64,000 bases of DNA from Lysinibacillus sp. BPa_S21 (GCF_023337795.1 NZ_JALIRS010000002.1:496001-560000); one strand, 5' to 3'. Positions 26,929 through 36,686 are shown, counted from the stretch's first letter. Program-made: numbers and translations. The notes: generated by a model not told the origin, from the sequence alone.

Positions 26929-26957
26929 TAGTCGTATCGAAATCTCAGTTGGTTTCA
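26929..26957 (-). promoter_or_regulatory. ECF-type autoregulatory promoter
   Basis: On the minus strand TGAAACC (-35) is followed, after about 16 nt, by CGACTA (-10), 30 nt before the sigma start codon. This matches the TGAAAC/CGAC class used by Bacillus ECF sigma factors. It begins right after the leuS terminator. Confidence 0.65.
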
Positions 26958-26965
26958 GTAGAAAA

Positions 26966-26996
26966 GAAAAAAGTGCCCAAATATTGGACACTTTTT
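26966..26996 (-). terminator. terminator after leuS
   Basis: AAAAAGTGTCC / GGGCACTTTTTT on the minus strand with a T run. Confidence 0.85.
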
Positions 26997-27002
26997 ACAT
27001 TA

Positions 27003-29420
27003 TTATTTAACAACGATATTAACAAGCTTGCCTGGAATGACAATAATTTTTACTAAGTTTTTGCCTGCCATATACTCTTGTACTTTGCTATCTGCAAGTG
27101 CTACTTTTTCGATTTCTTCTTTTGAAGCATCTTTCGCTACGATGATTTTTGCACGTACTTTGCCAAGCACTTGTACGGCAATTTCAACCTCATCATCAAC
27201 AAGTTTAGCCTCATCATACGATGGCCATTCCTTATATGAAAGTGTTTCATCATGGCCTAATATCTGCCATAGTTCTTCAGCAAGGTGTGGAACCATTGGA
27301 GCTAGCATTTTCACAAAGCCTTCAGCGTATTCTGTTGGAATAACATCCGCTTTGTAGCAATCATTGATGAATACCATCATTTGTGAAATAGCAGTATTGA
27401 AGCGAATACCCTCGTAATCCTCTGTTACTTTTTTCACAGTTTGATGATATGACTTTTCAAGTGTTTTATCATCAGAAGCTTGAATTTTTGCAGCGATTGT
27501 ACCATCTTCTTCATTGACAAATAGACGCCAAATACGATCTAAGAAGCGACGTGCCCCGTCTAAACCATTTGTTGACCATGCAACAGAGGCTTCAAGTGGA
27601 CCCATAAACATTTCATATAAACGTAGTGTATCAGCACCGTGTGAAGCAATAATTTCATCAGGGTTAACGACATTGCCTTTTGATTTAGACATTTTTTCAT
27701 TACCTTCACCAAGAATCATCCCTTGGTTAAATAATTTGTGGAATGGCTCTTTCGTGTGTACAACGCCTAAATCGTATAGAACTTTGTGCCAGAAGCGAGC
27801 GTAAAGCAAGTGTAATACTGCATGCTCTGCCCCACCGATATAAATATCAACTGGTAACCAGCGTTTTAGTAACTCTGGGTCTGCAATGGCTTCTTTATTT
27901 GTTGGGTCAATATAGCGTAAGAAGTACCAGCTAGAACCTGCCCACTGTGGCATTGTATTCGTTTCTCGACGACCTTTTTTGCCTGTTTCAGGATCAACAA
28001 CATTAACCCATTCCGCAATATTTGCTAATGGCGATTCACCAGTACCTGAAGGACGAATATTATCCGTTTTAGGTAGCACTAATGGTAATTCTGATTCCGG
28101 TACTGGCGTCGTTGTACCATCTTCCCAATGAATCATAGGAATTGGCTCACCCCAGTAACGTTGACGAGAGAATAACCAGTCACGAAGACGGTAAGAGATT
28201 TTCTTCTCTCCTACACCTTTTTCCTCAAGCCATTCAATTGCTTTAGCAATACCGTCCTCTTTGTTTAACCCATTAAGGAAGTCAGAGTTAATGTGCTTAC
28301 CATCCCCTGTGAATGCTTCCTTGCTAATGTCTCCACCTTCAAGGACAGAAATAATCTCTAGGCCGAATTCTTTTGCAAATTCATAGTCGCGCTCATCATG
28401 TGCGGGAACCGCCATGATTGCACCTGTACCATATGATACTAATACGTAGTCTGCAATCCAAATTGGCATTTTCTTACCGTTAATCGGATTAACTGCATAA
28501 GCACCTGTAAATACGCCTGTTTTTTCTTTTGCTAAATCTGTACGCTCTAAATCAGATTTCAATTTTACTTTATCTAAATAAGCTTCTACAGCTTGACGTT
28601 GTTCAGCAGTTGTAATTTGCTCCACTAATTTATGCTCAGGTGCAATAACACAATATGTAGCACCAAATAATGTATCAGGACGAGTTGTAAACACCGTGAA
28701 GTTTTCATCTGTACCATCTATACTAAATGTTACTTCTGCACCTTCCGAACGACCAATCCAGTTGCGTTGCATATCCTTAATAGACTCTGGCCAATCCACT
28801 TCCTCTAAGTCGTCGATTAAACGATCAGCAAAGGCCGTAATTTTAAGCATCCATTGCTTCATCGGACGACGTTCTACAGGATGACCACCACGCTCTGACT
28901 TTCCATCAATAACTTCTTCGTTTGCAAGTACTGTTCCAAGTGCTGGACACCAGTTTACAGCTACTTCATCTACATAAGCTAAGCCTTTTTTATAAAGTTG
29001 GATAAAGATCCATTGTGTCCATTTATAATATTCTGGATCTGTTGTGTTAATTTCACGATCCCAATCATAGCTAAAGCCTAGCTCTTGGATTTGACGTTTG
29101 AATGTCGCGATATTTTTCGCTGTAAATTCTGCTGGGTCATTTCCTGTATCAAGTGCATATTGTTCAGCCGGTAAACCGAATGCATCCCAGCCCATAGGAT
29201 GAAGAACGTTATAGCCTTGCATACGTTTAAAGCGTGAAAGAATGTCTGTCGCTGTGTAGCCCTCTGGATGTCCTACATGAAGACCTGCACCAGATGGGTA
29301 TGGGAACATATCTAACGCATAAAATTTTGGTTTTTCTGTTTCATTTTCAGTTTTGAAAGTTTTATGATCAGCCCAATATTGCTGCCACTTTTTTTCGATT
29401 TGTTGATGATTAAAACTCAT
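27003..29420 (-). CDS. leuS: leucyl-tRNA synthetase
   Basis: An 805-residue class I synthetase that charges tRNA-Leu. The HIGH-type motif is in [18 protein letters not shown] and the KMSKS loop in [10 protein letters not shown]. The CP1 editing domain with [12 protein letters not shown] (T-rich peptide) and [19 protein letters not shown] is complete, so mischarged isoleucine or norvaline can be cleared. Length is normal for Bacillales. AGGAGG precedes the ATG. It is controlled by the leucine T-box directly upstream and ends at its own terminator. Confidence 0.97.
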   Translation of the reverse strand: MSFNHQQIEKKWQQYWADHKTFKTENETEKPKFYALDMFPYPSGAGLHVGHPEGYTATDILSRFKRMQGYNVLHPMGWDAFGLPAEQYALDTGNDPAEFTAKNIATFKRQIQELGFSYDWDREINTTDPEYYKWTQWIFIQLYKKGLAYVDEVAVNWCPALGTVLANEEVIDGKSERGGHPVERRPMKQWMLKITAFADRLIDDLEEVDWPESIKDMQRNWIGRSEGAEVTFSIDGTDENFTVFTTRPDTLFGATYCVIAPEHKLVEQITTAEQRQAVEAYLDKVKLKSDLERTDLAKEKTGVFTGAYAVNPINGKKMPIWIADYVLVSYGTGAIMAVPAHDERDYEFAKEFGLEIISVLEGGDISKEAFTGDGKHINSDFLNGLNKEDGIAKAIEWLEEKGVGEKKISYRLRDWLFSRQRYWGEPIPMIHWEDGTTTPVPESELPLVLPKTDNIRPSGTGESPLANIAEWVNVVDPETGKKGRRETNTMPQWAGSSWYFLRYIDPTNKEAIADPELLKRWLPVDIYIGGAEHAVLHLLYARFWHKVLYDLGVVHTKEPFHKLFNQGMILGEGNEKMSKSKGNVVNPDEIIASHGADTLRLYEMFMGPLEASVAWSTNGLDGARRFLDRIWRLFVNEEDGTIAAKIQASDDKTLEKSYHQTVKKVTEDYEGIRFNTAISQMMVFINDCYKADVIPTEYAEGFVKMLAPMVPHLAEELWQILGHDETLSYKEWPSYDEAKLVDDEVEIAVQVLGKVRAKIIVAKDASKEEIEKVALADSKVQEYMAGKNLVKIIVIPGKLVNIVVK

Positions 29421-29492
29421 GATTATTCCTCCTTTAAATGTGTCATGCTTTTCACTTCAGTAGTAATTGACAAAATATTTAAAAAATAAAAA

Positions 29493-29733
29493 AACTCGCC
29501 CCTTCCTTTATCAGAAAGGGACGAGAGAATTCGTATCTCCCGCGGTACCACCCAAATTAGTGATCACACTCGGCTCTAGCTTCCTTAACGCGGAAGTAAC
29601 GGCACGCGCTGTTTCACGCGGGCAGACTCAGAAGGCGAGTTCAATTTGCTTTCTTACTAGCTCCCACCAACCGCTAGCTCTCTAAAAAGAATCACAAATT
29701 TACTATTCCTCATCACTGTCTTTACATGTATTG
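29493..29733 (-). promoter_or_regulatory. T-box leader (leucine) of leuS
   Basis: On the minus strand the leader carries the T-box sequence GGGTGGTACCGCGG (29540-29553), followed by a GC-rich terminator (CTCGTCCCTTTC / GGAAGGGGCGAG, 29495-29525) and T7. In stem I an AGTA S-turn motif precedes a bulge containing CTC (29637-29639), a leucine codon, as the probable specifier. Uncharged tRNA-Leu would pair with it and open the terminator. Confidence 0.92.
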
Positions 29734-29738
29734 CATTT

Positions 29739-29767
29739 ATTCTAATGGAAAGTACTAAAAAGCACAA
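29739..29767 (-). promoter_or_regulatory. promoter of the leuS T-box transcript
   Basis: TTGTGC (29767-29762) and TAGAAT (29744-29739) are 17 bp apart, just upstream of the T-box leader. Confidence 0.5.
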
Positions 29768-29849
29768 GACTTTGTTTACATACTACCCATTATTGAACAA
29801 ATTAATCATGCCCCTACATAATTACGTTCGTAGGCTTTCATTTCCTTCA

Positions 29850-29892
29850 GCAAGTGTTTTCTGTACCGAAAGCGTAGCGACAGGTACTGGTA
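29850..29892 (+). repeat. family-1 module fragment
   Basis: CAAGTGTTTTCTGTACCGAAAGCGTAGCGACAGG-like sequence is a single degenerate copy of the GCGAAAGCGAAGCG module, between the leuS promoter and the SulP gene end. Confidence 0.5.
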
Positions 29893-29914
29893 TTCATCTG
29901 CATTCATCTACCAA

Positions 29915-31681
29915 CTATAGAGGTGGAAGACTTTTGCTGAAAGAAATTAAATCCGCTTTTTCCTCTGGTAAGGAGGATAACTTCTGACATTCACGAAAAG
30001 CAAAATGCGAACAACCAATACATTTATTTGTATCTAAATAGCTTAAAGCTTCATTAATCGCATCTCCTGTATGATGATAGAAATTCTCTTCACCAATGGC
30101 AGTATATAAGCCATTGTTTTGTAGCGCTGATTTCAATTCATCTTGAACACCCGTAACTAAAATAGTACCTCCCTGTGTTTTAAAATTTTGAATGATATTG
30201 CTAAAATATGCCTCTCCTGTTGAATCCATAAAGGGCACTTTACTCATACGTAATATTAAAACTTTTTGTTGTTGCTGAATAGAGCTTACAATTACATGCT
30301 CAAAATTTTGGGCTGCACCAAAGAAAAGCGGACCTTCAATTGTATAAATACTAATTTGAGGACAGTCACGCTTCTGATGAACAACATGCGATTGCACTTT
30401 TCCACTCTTTAACGAATGGTCTGGTAATACTTTTGTTACGATAAGCTTTTCACTCATACGCTTCGCAAATAATACGACTGCTAACACGAGCCCAACCTCT
30501 ACAGCTAATGTTAAACTTGTAAAAACGGTTAGGAGAAACGTAATGGTTAAAACGAGAGAATCGCCTGATTTTAATTTTATAATATGCCCAAAATGCTTTT
30601 GCTCACTCATATTCCAAGCCACAACCATTAAAACTGGAGCCATACTTGCTAATGGGATATGTGAAGCAAAAGGTGCTAATAATAATAAAGTGACTAATAC
30701 AAATACACCATGAATAACACCGGATAATGGCGATACTGCACCTGTTTTAATATTTGTCGCTGTACGGGCAATAGCACCCGTTGCAGGAATCCCTCCAAAG
30801 AAAGGTGTGACAATATTAGCAATGCCTTGCCCAACAAGTTCTCGATTACTATTATGTTTTGTATTTGTCATTCCATCCGCTACTACTGCTGATAGAAGTG
30901 ATTCAATACTACCGAGCATCGCGATGACAAATGCCGGTCCAATAAGGAGCTGAATTCGCTCTAATGTGATCTCAGGAATAGCGAAATTAGGTAATGTATT
31001 TGGAATTTGACCATAGGCAGTTGCTATTGTGGCAACTTGTCCAGAAAAAAAGAACGTTGCAACTAGTGTAGAAACAACAATACCAGCTAACGCACCAGGC
31101 ACTTTAGGTAAAACTTTCGGTGTTATTAAAATAATGATAAGACTAATGACTGCCGTTAAAACACTATAAGCGTTGATCGTACCAATATGCATAACAATTT
31201 CTTTTACATTGTCAATAAAATACTCATGTCTTTTCATAGCTGTCAAACCTAAGAAATTAGCGATTTGACCGGTAAAAATAATAACAGCAATCCCTGCTGT
31301 AAAACCTATTGTCACGGGACGAGGTATAAACTTAATTAATGAGCCAAGTTTAAACATACCCATTAAGCATAAAATAATCCCTGCCATTAATCCTGCGACA
31401 AGTAAGTTTTCGTAGCCATACGAAATGACTATCCCCAATAAAATTGGTACAAACGCACCTGTAGGTCCCCCGATTTGATATTTCGAGCCACCCAAAAGGG
31501 AAATTAGTATTCCAGCAATAATAGCTGTATATATTCCATACTCAGGCTTAACACCCGACGCAATAGCAAAGGACATTGCCAGTGGTATTGCTACAATCCC
31601 GACAATTGTCCCTGAAATTAAATCTTTCTTCAAATGATGAATAGAATATCCTTCAAATCGCCCTGTAAACAGTGACTTCAT
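29915..31681 (-). CDS. SulP-family anion transporter with STAS domain
   Basis: A 588-residue membrane carrier of the SulP family. Residues about 20-420 form the transmembrane core (GTIVGIVAIPLAMSFAIASG, GGPTGAFVPILLG), and about 435-550 a cytoplasmic STAS domain with LRMSKVPFMDSTGEAYF. The C-terminal tail adds a cysteine-rich stretch, CIGCSHFAFREC, not part of the usual STAS fold and perhaps metal- or thiol-reactive. The last codons (DLISFSKSLPPL) fall in family-2-like repeat sequence. It follows an ArsR-type regulator by 50 bp, so it is likely under that repressor. Substrate may be sulfate, bicarbonate or another anion. Confidence 0.88.
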   Translation of the reverse strand: MKSLFTGRFEGYSIHHLKKDLISGTIVGIVAIPLAMSFAIASGVKPEYGIYTAIIAGILISLLGGSKYQIGGPTGAFVPILLGIVISYGYENLLVAGLMAGIILCLMGMFKLGSLIKFIPRPVTIGFTAGIAVIIFTGQIANFLGLTAMKRHEYFIDNVKEIVMHIGTINAYSVLTAVISLIIILITPKVLPKVPGALAGIVVSTLVATFFFSGQVATIATAYGQIPNTLPNFAIPEITLERIQLLIGPAFVIAMLGSIESLLSAVVADGMTNTKHNSNRELVGQGIANIVTPFFGGIPATGAIARTATNIKTGAVSPLSGVIHGVFVLVTLLLLAPFASHIPLASMAPVLMVVAWNMSEQKHFGHIIKLKSGDSLVLTITFLLTVFTSLTLAVEVGLVLAVVLFAKRMSEKLIVTKVLPDHSLKSGKVQSHVVHQKRDCPQISIYTIEGPLFFGAAQNFEHVIVSSIQQQQKVLILRMSKVPFMDSTGEAYFSNIIQNFKTQGGTILVTGVQDELKSALQNNGLYTAIGEENFYHHTGDAINEALSYLDTNKCIGCSHFAFRECQKLSSLPEEKADLISFSKSLPPL

Positions 31682-31731
31682 CTATAAATCTTCCCTTCAA
31701 AATAATAAGCAAGGTTCATCAAACCCCCAGT

Positions 31732-32079
31732 TTACATATCCTCTTCTTGATCTTCATTACTAGTCATTTCTTCTAATCTTGTAATTGTATTTATTAAGTG
31801 ATTGTTGAAAATATCTTTTGCTACACCAAGTAATTCTCCAATCATCGGATCGCTTAAAGAATAGTAAACTTTTTTCCCCTCTTTCGTCCCATACACAATA
31901 TTTTTGCCTCGTAATACACTTAATTGCTGAGAAACAGCTGAGCCCTCTTTTTCTAAGCAGCTTTGAATTTCATTGACATTTTTCTTACCGTCTACTAGTA
32001 ATTCCAATATTCTTATTCGTAATGGATGTGCTAAAGCTTTAAAAAAATCTGCCTTAAATTGCTGCAAGCCCTCTTCCAC
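31732..32079 (-). CDS. ArsR/SmtB-family repressor
   Basis: A 115-residue winged-helix regulator. The GTG at 32079 is preferred since GGAGGG lies 6 nt upstream; a longer start would include that site. HTH region: FKALAHPLRIRILELLVDG, then NEIQSCLEKEGSAVSQQLSVLRGKNIV as the recognition helix, and a wing KEGKKVYYSL. It has a single cysteine in helix 3 and no CxC metal pair, so classical metal sensing there is doubtful. It precedes the SulP gene and a perfect palindrome overlaps its promoter region, indicating self-regulation. Confidence 0.85.
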   Translation of the reverse strand: MEEGLQQFKADFFKALAHPLRIRILELLVDGKKNVNEIQSCLEKEGSAVSQQLSVLRGKNIVYGTKEGKKVYYSLSDPMIGELLGVAKDIFNNHLINTITRLEEMTSNEDQEEDM

Positions 32080-32109
32080 ATAAATCCCTCCACAGACCTT
32101 CGAATTCAT

Positions 32110-32129
32110 ATATTCAAATATTTGAATAT
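32110..32129. promoter_or_regulatory. ArsR-type operator palindrome
   Basis: ATATTCAAATATTTGAATAT is a perfect 20-bp palindrome about 30 bp upstream of the ArsR start, of the ATA-TTCAA...TTGAA-TAT type bound by SmtB/ArsR repressors. Confidence 0.75.
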
Positions 32130-32177
32130 GTACGATTGATTGTACGCTACTATAGGCTAACTTTCAATATCAAACAT

Positions 32178-32224
32178 AAAAAAAACGAGCAAAAACGTGC
32201 TTCTCACACATTTATTGCTCGTTT
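32178..32224 (-). terminator. terminator after MFS gene
   Basis: AAACGAGCAA / TTGCTCGTTT with a 22-nt loop and T run on the minus strand. Confidence 0.8.
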
Positions 32225-32251
32225 CGGAAATATTTCTGTTAATTCAATCTA

Positions 32252-33430
32252 TTAATCTGTCACTGTTTTATTTTTTCGTAAAGGATAATCATAGATAAGG
32301 CATGGAATAATCGCAAACAATACGATAATGACGAGGATTAATACAAGTGCAATCATGCCAAACTGATCGACCATAATACCACCAAACAGAGGGCCAATCA
32401 TACGACCTGTTGTTGCTGCACTATTAATAATCCCTTGATAAAAGCCTTGACGCCCTTTAGGTGCAAGCTGGTTAGCGATGGTAGGTAACGCAGGTGTGTA
32501 AAACATTTCACCAAAAGTTAGCACAACCATTGCTGCTCCAAACATTTTAAAATCACTCGCAAATGCAATGATTCCAAAGGATATTGCGATAAGTGTTACA
32601 CCAAATACTAATTGACGCTTCAATTTATTTTCCCAACGTTTCACTAGTGGTGCAATTAGGGGTTGCCCTAAAACAATAAGTAGCCCATTAATAGTCCAAA
32701 GTAAGCTGTACTGTTTTAATCCTAAACCTAGGTCTTGCGTATAGGAAGAAATAGTCGCACTCCATTGTGAATATGCTACCCAGCATAGTATAGAGGAAGA
32801 ACTGATAATTAATAATGCATAAAAAGGTGCTTTATTAATTATGCGCTTACTTTCACTTATGACATTTTTCGGTGCAATGCTCCCCGCTTCTAATCGTTTA
32901 AAAGTAAAAAACGCTATAAAAAAGAACACAATATACATGGCTAAGTTGACCTTAAAGACGTAGTCAAATTGGTATGCAGCCACAACACCGGCGAGTGCAG
33001 GACCAATTGCTACTCCTAGATTTTGCGCTAAATAAATTGCGTTAAATGCCTTTCGTCCACCCTCAGGCCATGCAGTTCCAGCTAATGCAAACATTCCTGG
33101 GAATACAATCCCCCCGCTAAAGCCGAGTATCGTTAAAATCCACACATAATGTGGCCAGCCGTGCCAAATCGTTAAAGCCATTAATGAGGCAATGGTCAGA
33201 AGAATGCCAAACATTGTTGATTTATAGCCACCTATTCTATCAAATAAGTAACCACCTAAGAGATTCCCTAATACGCCAGCAGCAGAATTCAACATCAACA
33301 CAAAGCCAGCCATCGCAAGTGACTTCCCTAAATAATCGTGCATATAAATGGCATTTAAAGGCCATAAAAATGAATTGCCCGTCGTGTTCACAAGCATTCC
33401 GATAATTAAAAACCAAACACTTTTTGGCAT
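32252..33430 (-). CDS. MFS transporter (MdtG/multidrug-like)
   Basis: A 392-residue, 12-helix major facilitator. Marks are GNLLGGYLFDRIGGYKSTM in loop 2-3 and NLGVAIGPALAGVVA in helix 5, the latter like antiporter motif C. It is a sequence relative of the protein at 4637-5812, with a similar start (HPLVW-like IIGMLVNTTGNSFLWPLNAIYMHDYLG). No regulator adjoins it. Substrate unknown; drug efflux is the family-based guess. Confidence 0.8.
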   Translation of the reverse strand: MPKSVWFLIIGMLVNTTGNSFLWPLNAIYMHDYLGKSLAMAGFVLMLNSAAGVLGNLLGGYLFDRIGGYKSTMFGILLTIASLMALTIWHGWPHYVWILTILGFSGGIVFPGMFALAGTAWPEGGRKAFNAIYLAQNLGVAIGPALAGVVAAYQFDYVFKVNLAMYIVFFFIAFFTFKRLEAGSIAPKNVISESKRIINKAPFYALLIISSSSILCWVAYSQWSATISSYTQDLGLGLKQYSLLWTINGLLIVLGQPLIAPLVKRWENKLKRQLVFGVTLIAISFGIIAFASDFKMFGAAMVVLTFGEMFYTPALPTIANQLAPKGRQGFYQGIINSAATTGRMIGPLFGGIMVDQFGMIALVLILVIIVLFAIIPCLIYDYPLRKNKTVTD

Positions 33431-33645
33431 TGAATGACCTCCATTATTTCGCTACTCTAAATAGTTAGTTTATGTTGAAAAATACAAAAGCACAAGAAAA
33501 ATAATTTTACTCTTTTTACATATATTTTTCGTCCTCCTCATGATTCACTCCGCTTTCGTTTCGTACATTGTCATATTATTAAATTCTTCCCTCATGACGG
33601 AAACACCAGCACATGATAAAATATAACGCTAGAGGAGTGAAACAA

Positions 33646-34602
33646 ATGACAGAAACAAACTTTCCTTTTCCTTCAGATGGGAAAAGATATTATACATGGA
33701 ATCGTTATTTACGTGAGCAATTTGGTCATAAAGTTTTTAAAGTAGCACTAGACGCAGGCTTTGACTGCCCAAATCGTGATGGTACCGTTGCCTTTGGAGG
33801 ATGTACGTTTTGTAGTGCTGCCGGTTCAGGTGATTTCGCAGGTAACAAAGTGGATCCTATCGAGGTACAATTTGCTGAAATTCGTGACAAAATGCATCAA
33901 AAATGGAAGGACGGCAAATACATGGCCTACTTCCAAGCATATACAAATACACATGCCCCGCTACCTGTATTAAAAGAAAAATTTGAGGCAGCATTGGCTC
34001 AAGAGGGTGTTGTTGGTTTATCAATCGCAACTCGCCCAGATTGTCTGCCAGATGATGTCGTTGAATACTTAGCTGAATTAAACGAGCGCACCTATTTATG
34101 GATTGAGCTCGGCCTTCAAACTGTGCATGAAAAAACAGCAAATCTTATCAACCGTGCCCACGATTATGCAACATATGTTGAAGGTGTTGAAAAGCTACGC
34201 AAGCACGGCATTCGCGTATGCTCGCATATTATTAATGGTCTCCCACTTGAAGACTATGACATGATGATGGAAACTGCTCGTGAAGTCGCAAAGCTTGATG
34301 TACAAGGCATTAAAATTCATTTACTGCACCTTTTAAAAGGTACACCAATGGTGAAGCAATATGAAAAGGGTATGTTAGAATTTTTAGATCAGGAAGTTTA
34401 TACAAAGCTAGTAGCAGATCAGCTTGAAATTTTACCACCAGATATGGTTATTCATCGTATTACAGGAGATGGACCAATTGATTTAATGATTGGGCCGATG
34501 TGGAGCGTTAATAAATGGGAAGTTTTAAATGGAATTGATGCTGAACTTGAACGCCGTGGAAGCTGGCAAGGGAAATTTTATAAAGCTGAGGTTGCCAAAT
34601 GA
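33646..34602 (+). CDS. ytqA: radical SAM protein YtqA (MnmL)
   Basis: A 318-residue radical S-adenosylmethionine enzyme. The start MTETNFPFPSDGKRYYTW follows GAGGAG at 8 nt. The iron-sulfur cysteines are in CPNRDGTVAFGGCTFC, with the wide first spacing seen in Elp3-like and YtqA proteins. Other marks: GLSIATRPDCLPDD and WIELGLQTVHEKT. B. subtilis YtqA has been linked to the mnm5s2U route of tRNA wobble uridines together with YtqB; the gene here overlaps ytqB by 4 nt, which fits. The exact step is stated from memory of the literature. Confidence 0.9.
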   Translation: MTETNFPFPSDGKRYYTWNRYLREQFGHKVFKVALDAGFDCPNRDGTVAFGGCTFCSAAGSGDFAGNKVDPIEVQFAEIRDKMHQKWKDGKYMAYFQAYTNTHAPLPVLKEKFEAALAQEGVVGLSIATRPDCLPDDVVEYLAELNERTYLWIELGLQTVHEKTANLINRAHDYATYVEGVEKLRKHGIRVCSHIINGLPLEDYDMMMETAREVAKLDVQGIKIHLLHLLKGTPMVKQYEKGMLEFLDQEVYTKLVADQLEILPPDMVIHRITGDGPIDLMIGPMWSVNKWEVLNGIDAELERRGSWQGKFYKAEVAK

Positions 34603-35177
34603 AGCTACAACGTGTTTTACAATATGCACAGCAGCTAATAAAAGATGCAGTTGAAGAGGGCGACACTGTAGTGGATGCCACTGCAGGGAACGGCCATGAC
34701 ACATTATTTTTAGCACAGCTTGTCGGCGATGAAGGTCAAGTGTACGCATTTGATGTTCAAAAGAGCGCTGTGGATGCAACTCTCCATCGCCTTTTAGATA
34801 ATGGATTAGAGCACCGTGCACTTGTTTTACATAGGGGGCATCAAGAAGTCGCCAACTATGTTCACAAGCCGGTAGCTGCTGCCATTTTCAATCTTGGATA
34901 CTTGCCTGGCAGTGATCACGACATCGTCACACAACCAAATACAACGATTCAAGCAATTGAAGATTTGCTAAAGCTGCTCAAAATCGGTGGACTTATTGTC
35001 CTTGTCATTTATCACGGTCATCCGGGTGGCAAGGAAGAACGAGATGCAGTGATAGAATATGTTAGTCAACTTCCCCAAAAATATGTCCATGTATTAAAAT
35101 ACGAGTTTCTAAATCAACAAAATGACCCTCCCTTTGTGATTGCTTTAGAAAAAATGAAAGATTATTCATTAAGTTAG
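34599..35177 (+). CDS. mnmM: tRNA wobble-uridine methyltransferase YtqB (MnmM)
   Basis: A 192-residue class I SAM-dependent methyltransferase. Motif I is VVDATAGNGHDTLFLAQ, the acidic residue after strand 2 is in VYAFDVQKSAVD, and motif IV is FNLGYLPGSDHD. B. subtilis YtqB was reported to add the final methyl in mnm5s2U of tRNA. The gene is translationally coupled to ytqA (ATGA overlap). A strong terminator follows after the family-2 repeat. Confidence 0.9.
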   Translation: MKLQRVLQYAQQLIKDAVEEGDTVVDATAGNGHDTLFLAQLVGDEGQVYAFDVQKSAVDATLHRLLDNGLEHRALVLHRGHQEVANYVHKPVAAAIFNLGYLPGSDHDIVTQPNTTIQAIEDLLKLLKIGGLIVLVIYHGHPGGKEERDAVIEYVSQLPQKYVHVLKYEFLNQQNDPPFVIALEKMKDYSLS

Positions 35178-35195
35178 TTAGATTGTTTCCATATT

Positions 35196-35335
35196 CAATA
35201 ATGCCTCGGGGCATTATTGCGTCCAGAATGTTCTTCTTTTAGCAGATGTTTGGACACCTGCTGAAAAGTGACTTAAAACCGCATTTTCTCACCACTTTTA
35301 GAGATGGGAGACTTCTGCTAAAAGAAGTTAAATTT
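35196..35335 (+). repeat. family-2 palindrome-headed repeat, copy 1
   Basis: Starts with hairpin CAATAATGCC-TCGG-GGCATTATTG, continues GCGTCCAGAATG, and ends GACTTCTGCTAAAAGAAGTTAAAT. The same head and tail occur at 54893-55075; the tail alone occurs at 29915-29960. Confidence 0.75.
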
Positions 35336-35342
35336 ATATAAG

Positions 35343-35378
35343 GCATGATTCCAATAGCTATTGGAATCATGCTTTTTT
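35343..35378 (+). terminator. terminator of ytqAB
   Basis: A perfect 14-bp stem GCATGATTCCAATA / TATTGGAATCATGC with a 2-nt centre and T6. Confidence 0.9.
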
Positions 35379-35381
35379 AGT

Positions 35382-35414
35382 AAAAAGAAAATATCCCCCG
35401 ATGGCGCGGGGGAT
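35382..35414 (-). terminator. terminator after superoxide dismutase
   Basis: ATCCCCCG / CGGGGGAT stem with a T-rich tail on the minus strand. Confidence 0.75.
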
Positions 35415-35468
35415 AGGAAGGAGTACTTAATTATTACTTTCATGTCAAATTACCTTTATTAACTTAGC

Positions 35469-36107
35469 TTAGTTAGATTTTAAAAGTGTTTGTTGTTTCA
35501 TTGCATCCACATATCGCTGATTGACTTTATCCCAATCGACAGTATTCCACCAATTCGTAACAAATTCAGGTCGACGATTTTGATATTTCAAATAATAGGC
35601 ATGCTCCCATACATCAATAACGAGTAAAGGAATTTTCCCTTCTTTTAAAGGTGTGTCTTGGTTAGCAGTACTCATAATGGATAATTGTTCGCCATCTAGC
35701 ACTAGCCAGCCATATCCACTACCAAAGCGGGAAATCGCTGCTTTAGAAAGCTGATCCTGAAAATGATCGAACGTTTGAAAATAATAATCAATCGCCTTTC
35801 CAACATCAGCATTTGCTTCACCACCGCCACTGGGACTCATCAATTCCCAAAATAAACTGTGGCAATAGTGACCTCCACCATTATTTTGTACAGCTGTTTG
35901 TATGTCAGCTGGAAGCGAATCAAGGTTGCTTAATAAATCTTCCAACGACTTATTTTGTAAATCCTGATGATCTTCTAAGGCCACATTTAAATTATTTACA
36001 TACGTAGCATGATGCTTAGAATGATGTATTTCTAACGTTCTAGCATCGATATATGGCTCCAACTGATCATAATCATATGATAGTTTCGGTAAATGGAACA
36101 CAGTCAT
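35469..36107 (-). CDS. sodA: superoxide dismutase (Mn/Fe family)
   Basis: A 212-residue enzyme dismutating superoxide. The start MTVFHLPKLSYDYDQLEPYID is set by GGGGGTG just upstream; the long open frame before it is repeat sequence. Metal ligands are in EIHHSKHHATYV, GGGHYCHSLFWELMSP and IDVWEHAYYLKY. Gly before HYxHS and Gln in STANQDTP favour manganese. A cysteine stands in HYCHS where Asn or Ala is common. It differs from the shorter classic SodA in the linker after the first helix pair, so it may be a second paralogue. Cytoplasmic; single gene. Confidence 0.9.
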   Translation of the reverse strand: MTVFHLPKLSYDYDQLEPYIDARTLEIHHSKHHATYVNNLNVALEDHQDLQNKSLEDLLSNLDSLPADIQTAVQNNGGGHYCHSLFWELMSPSGGGEANADVGKAIDYYFQTFDHFQDQLSKAAISRFGSGYGWLVLDGEQLSIMSTANQDTPLKEGKIPLLVIDVWEHAYYLKYQNRRPEFVTNWWNTVDWDKVNQRYVDAMKQQTLLKSN

Positions 36108-36279
36108 TTTTTCACCCCCTCCCAGAATGTTTCTTAAAGGAAAATTAATTTCCTTCAGACAAAATATACCTTCTTTTTCTATTGCCGTCAATAAAAATTT
36201 TATTTTCTTTTTTAGCTCTTTACCGAAATATGTAAACGACTGAACGGGAAACAAGAACAGAGTATTAATCTTTTTTATT

Positions 36280-36617
36280 GCCCATCGCCAAAAGTTGTGG
36301 ATGACACTTATTAAAACATATGCTTTGTATATAAGTTGATTGGAGTGGAGGCTGGGCGACTCCTTGGGGATTAGCGATAGGGGAACGAAAGCTAAAATCA
36401 TCACATCCTGTGATAACGCCTTCGTAACCAACATCGATGCTGTTGCTGACGCTCCGCTTTCGCACATATGAAAACCTTTTGCTGCAGCTACGTTAGCACT
36501 ATGCTTTCGCGCAAAAGACATCTGTTGGCCCGACGCCCCCAGGAAGCTCTGCTCTGCGCGAAAGCGAAGTGGCGCCCAGTCGGAACAGAAATCAACCACA
36601 CGTTATGATGATGAGCC
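36280..36617 (+). repeat. family-1 nested inverted-repeat element, copy C (with inserted modules)
   Basis: Outer arms GCCCATCGCC / GATGATGAGCC, then GTTGATT / AATCAAC, CTGGGCG / CGCCCAG and TCCTTGGGG / CCCCCAGGA. The centre is larger than in copies A and B. It holds TCACATCCTGTGA (36403-36415) and two or three degenerate GCTTTCGC modules. Lies between the sodA and alsT genes. Confidence 0.8.
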
Positions 36618-36632
36618 TTTTTTATAGAAATA

Positions 36633-36675
36633 AAAAAGCTATCTAATAGAATATTAAAATCTATTAGATAGCTTT
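36633..36675 (-). terminator. terminator after alsT
   Basis: A perfect 16-bp stem AAAGCTATCTAATAGA / TCTATTAGATAGCTTT, T run on the minus strand. Confidence 0.9.
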
Positions 36676-36686
36676 CTCTTTATTGT

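Noticed and set aside
29467-29987. Plus-strand frames in the leuS leader and after the SulP gene
   Set aside because: They are the opposite strand of the T-box and of the SulP end and repeat fragment, without ribosome sites.
36108-36599. N-terminal extension of the superoxide dismutase by about 160 residues
   Set aside because: The frame runs back through repeat copy C. The GGGGGTG site and family start at 36107 define the true N-terminus.
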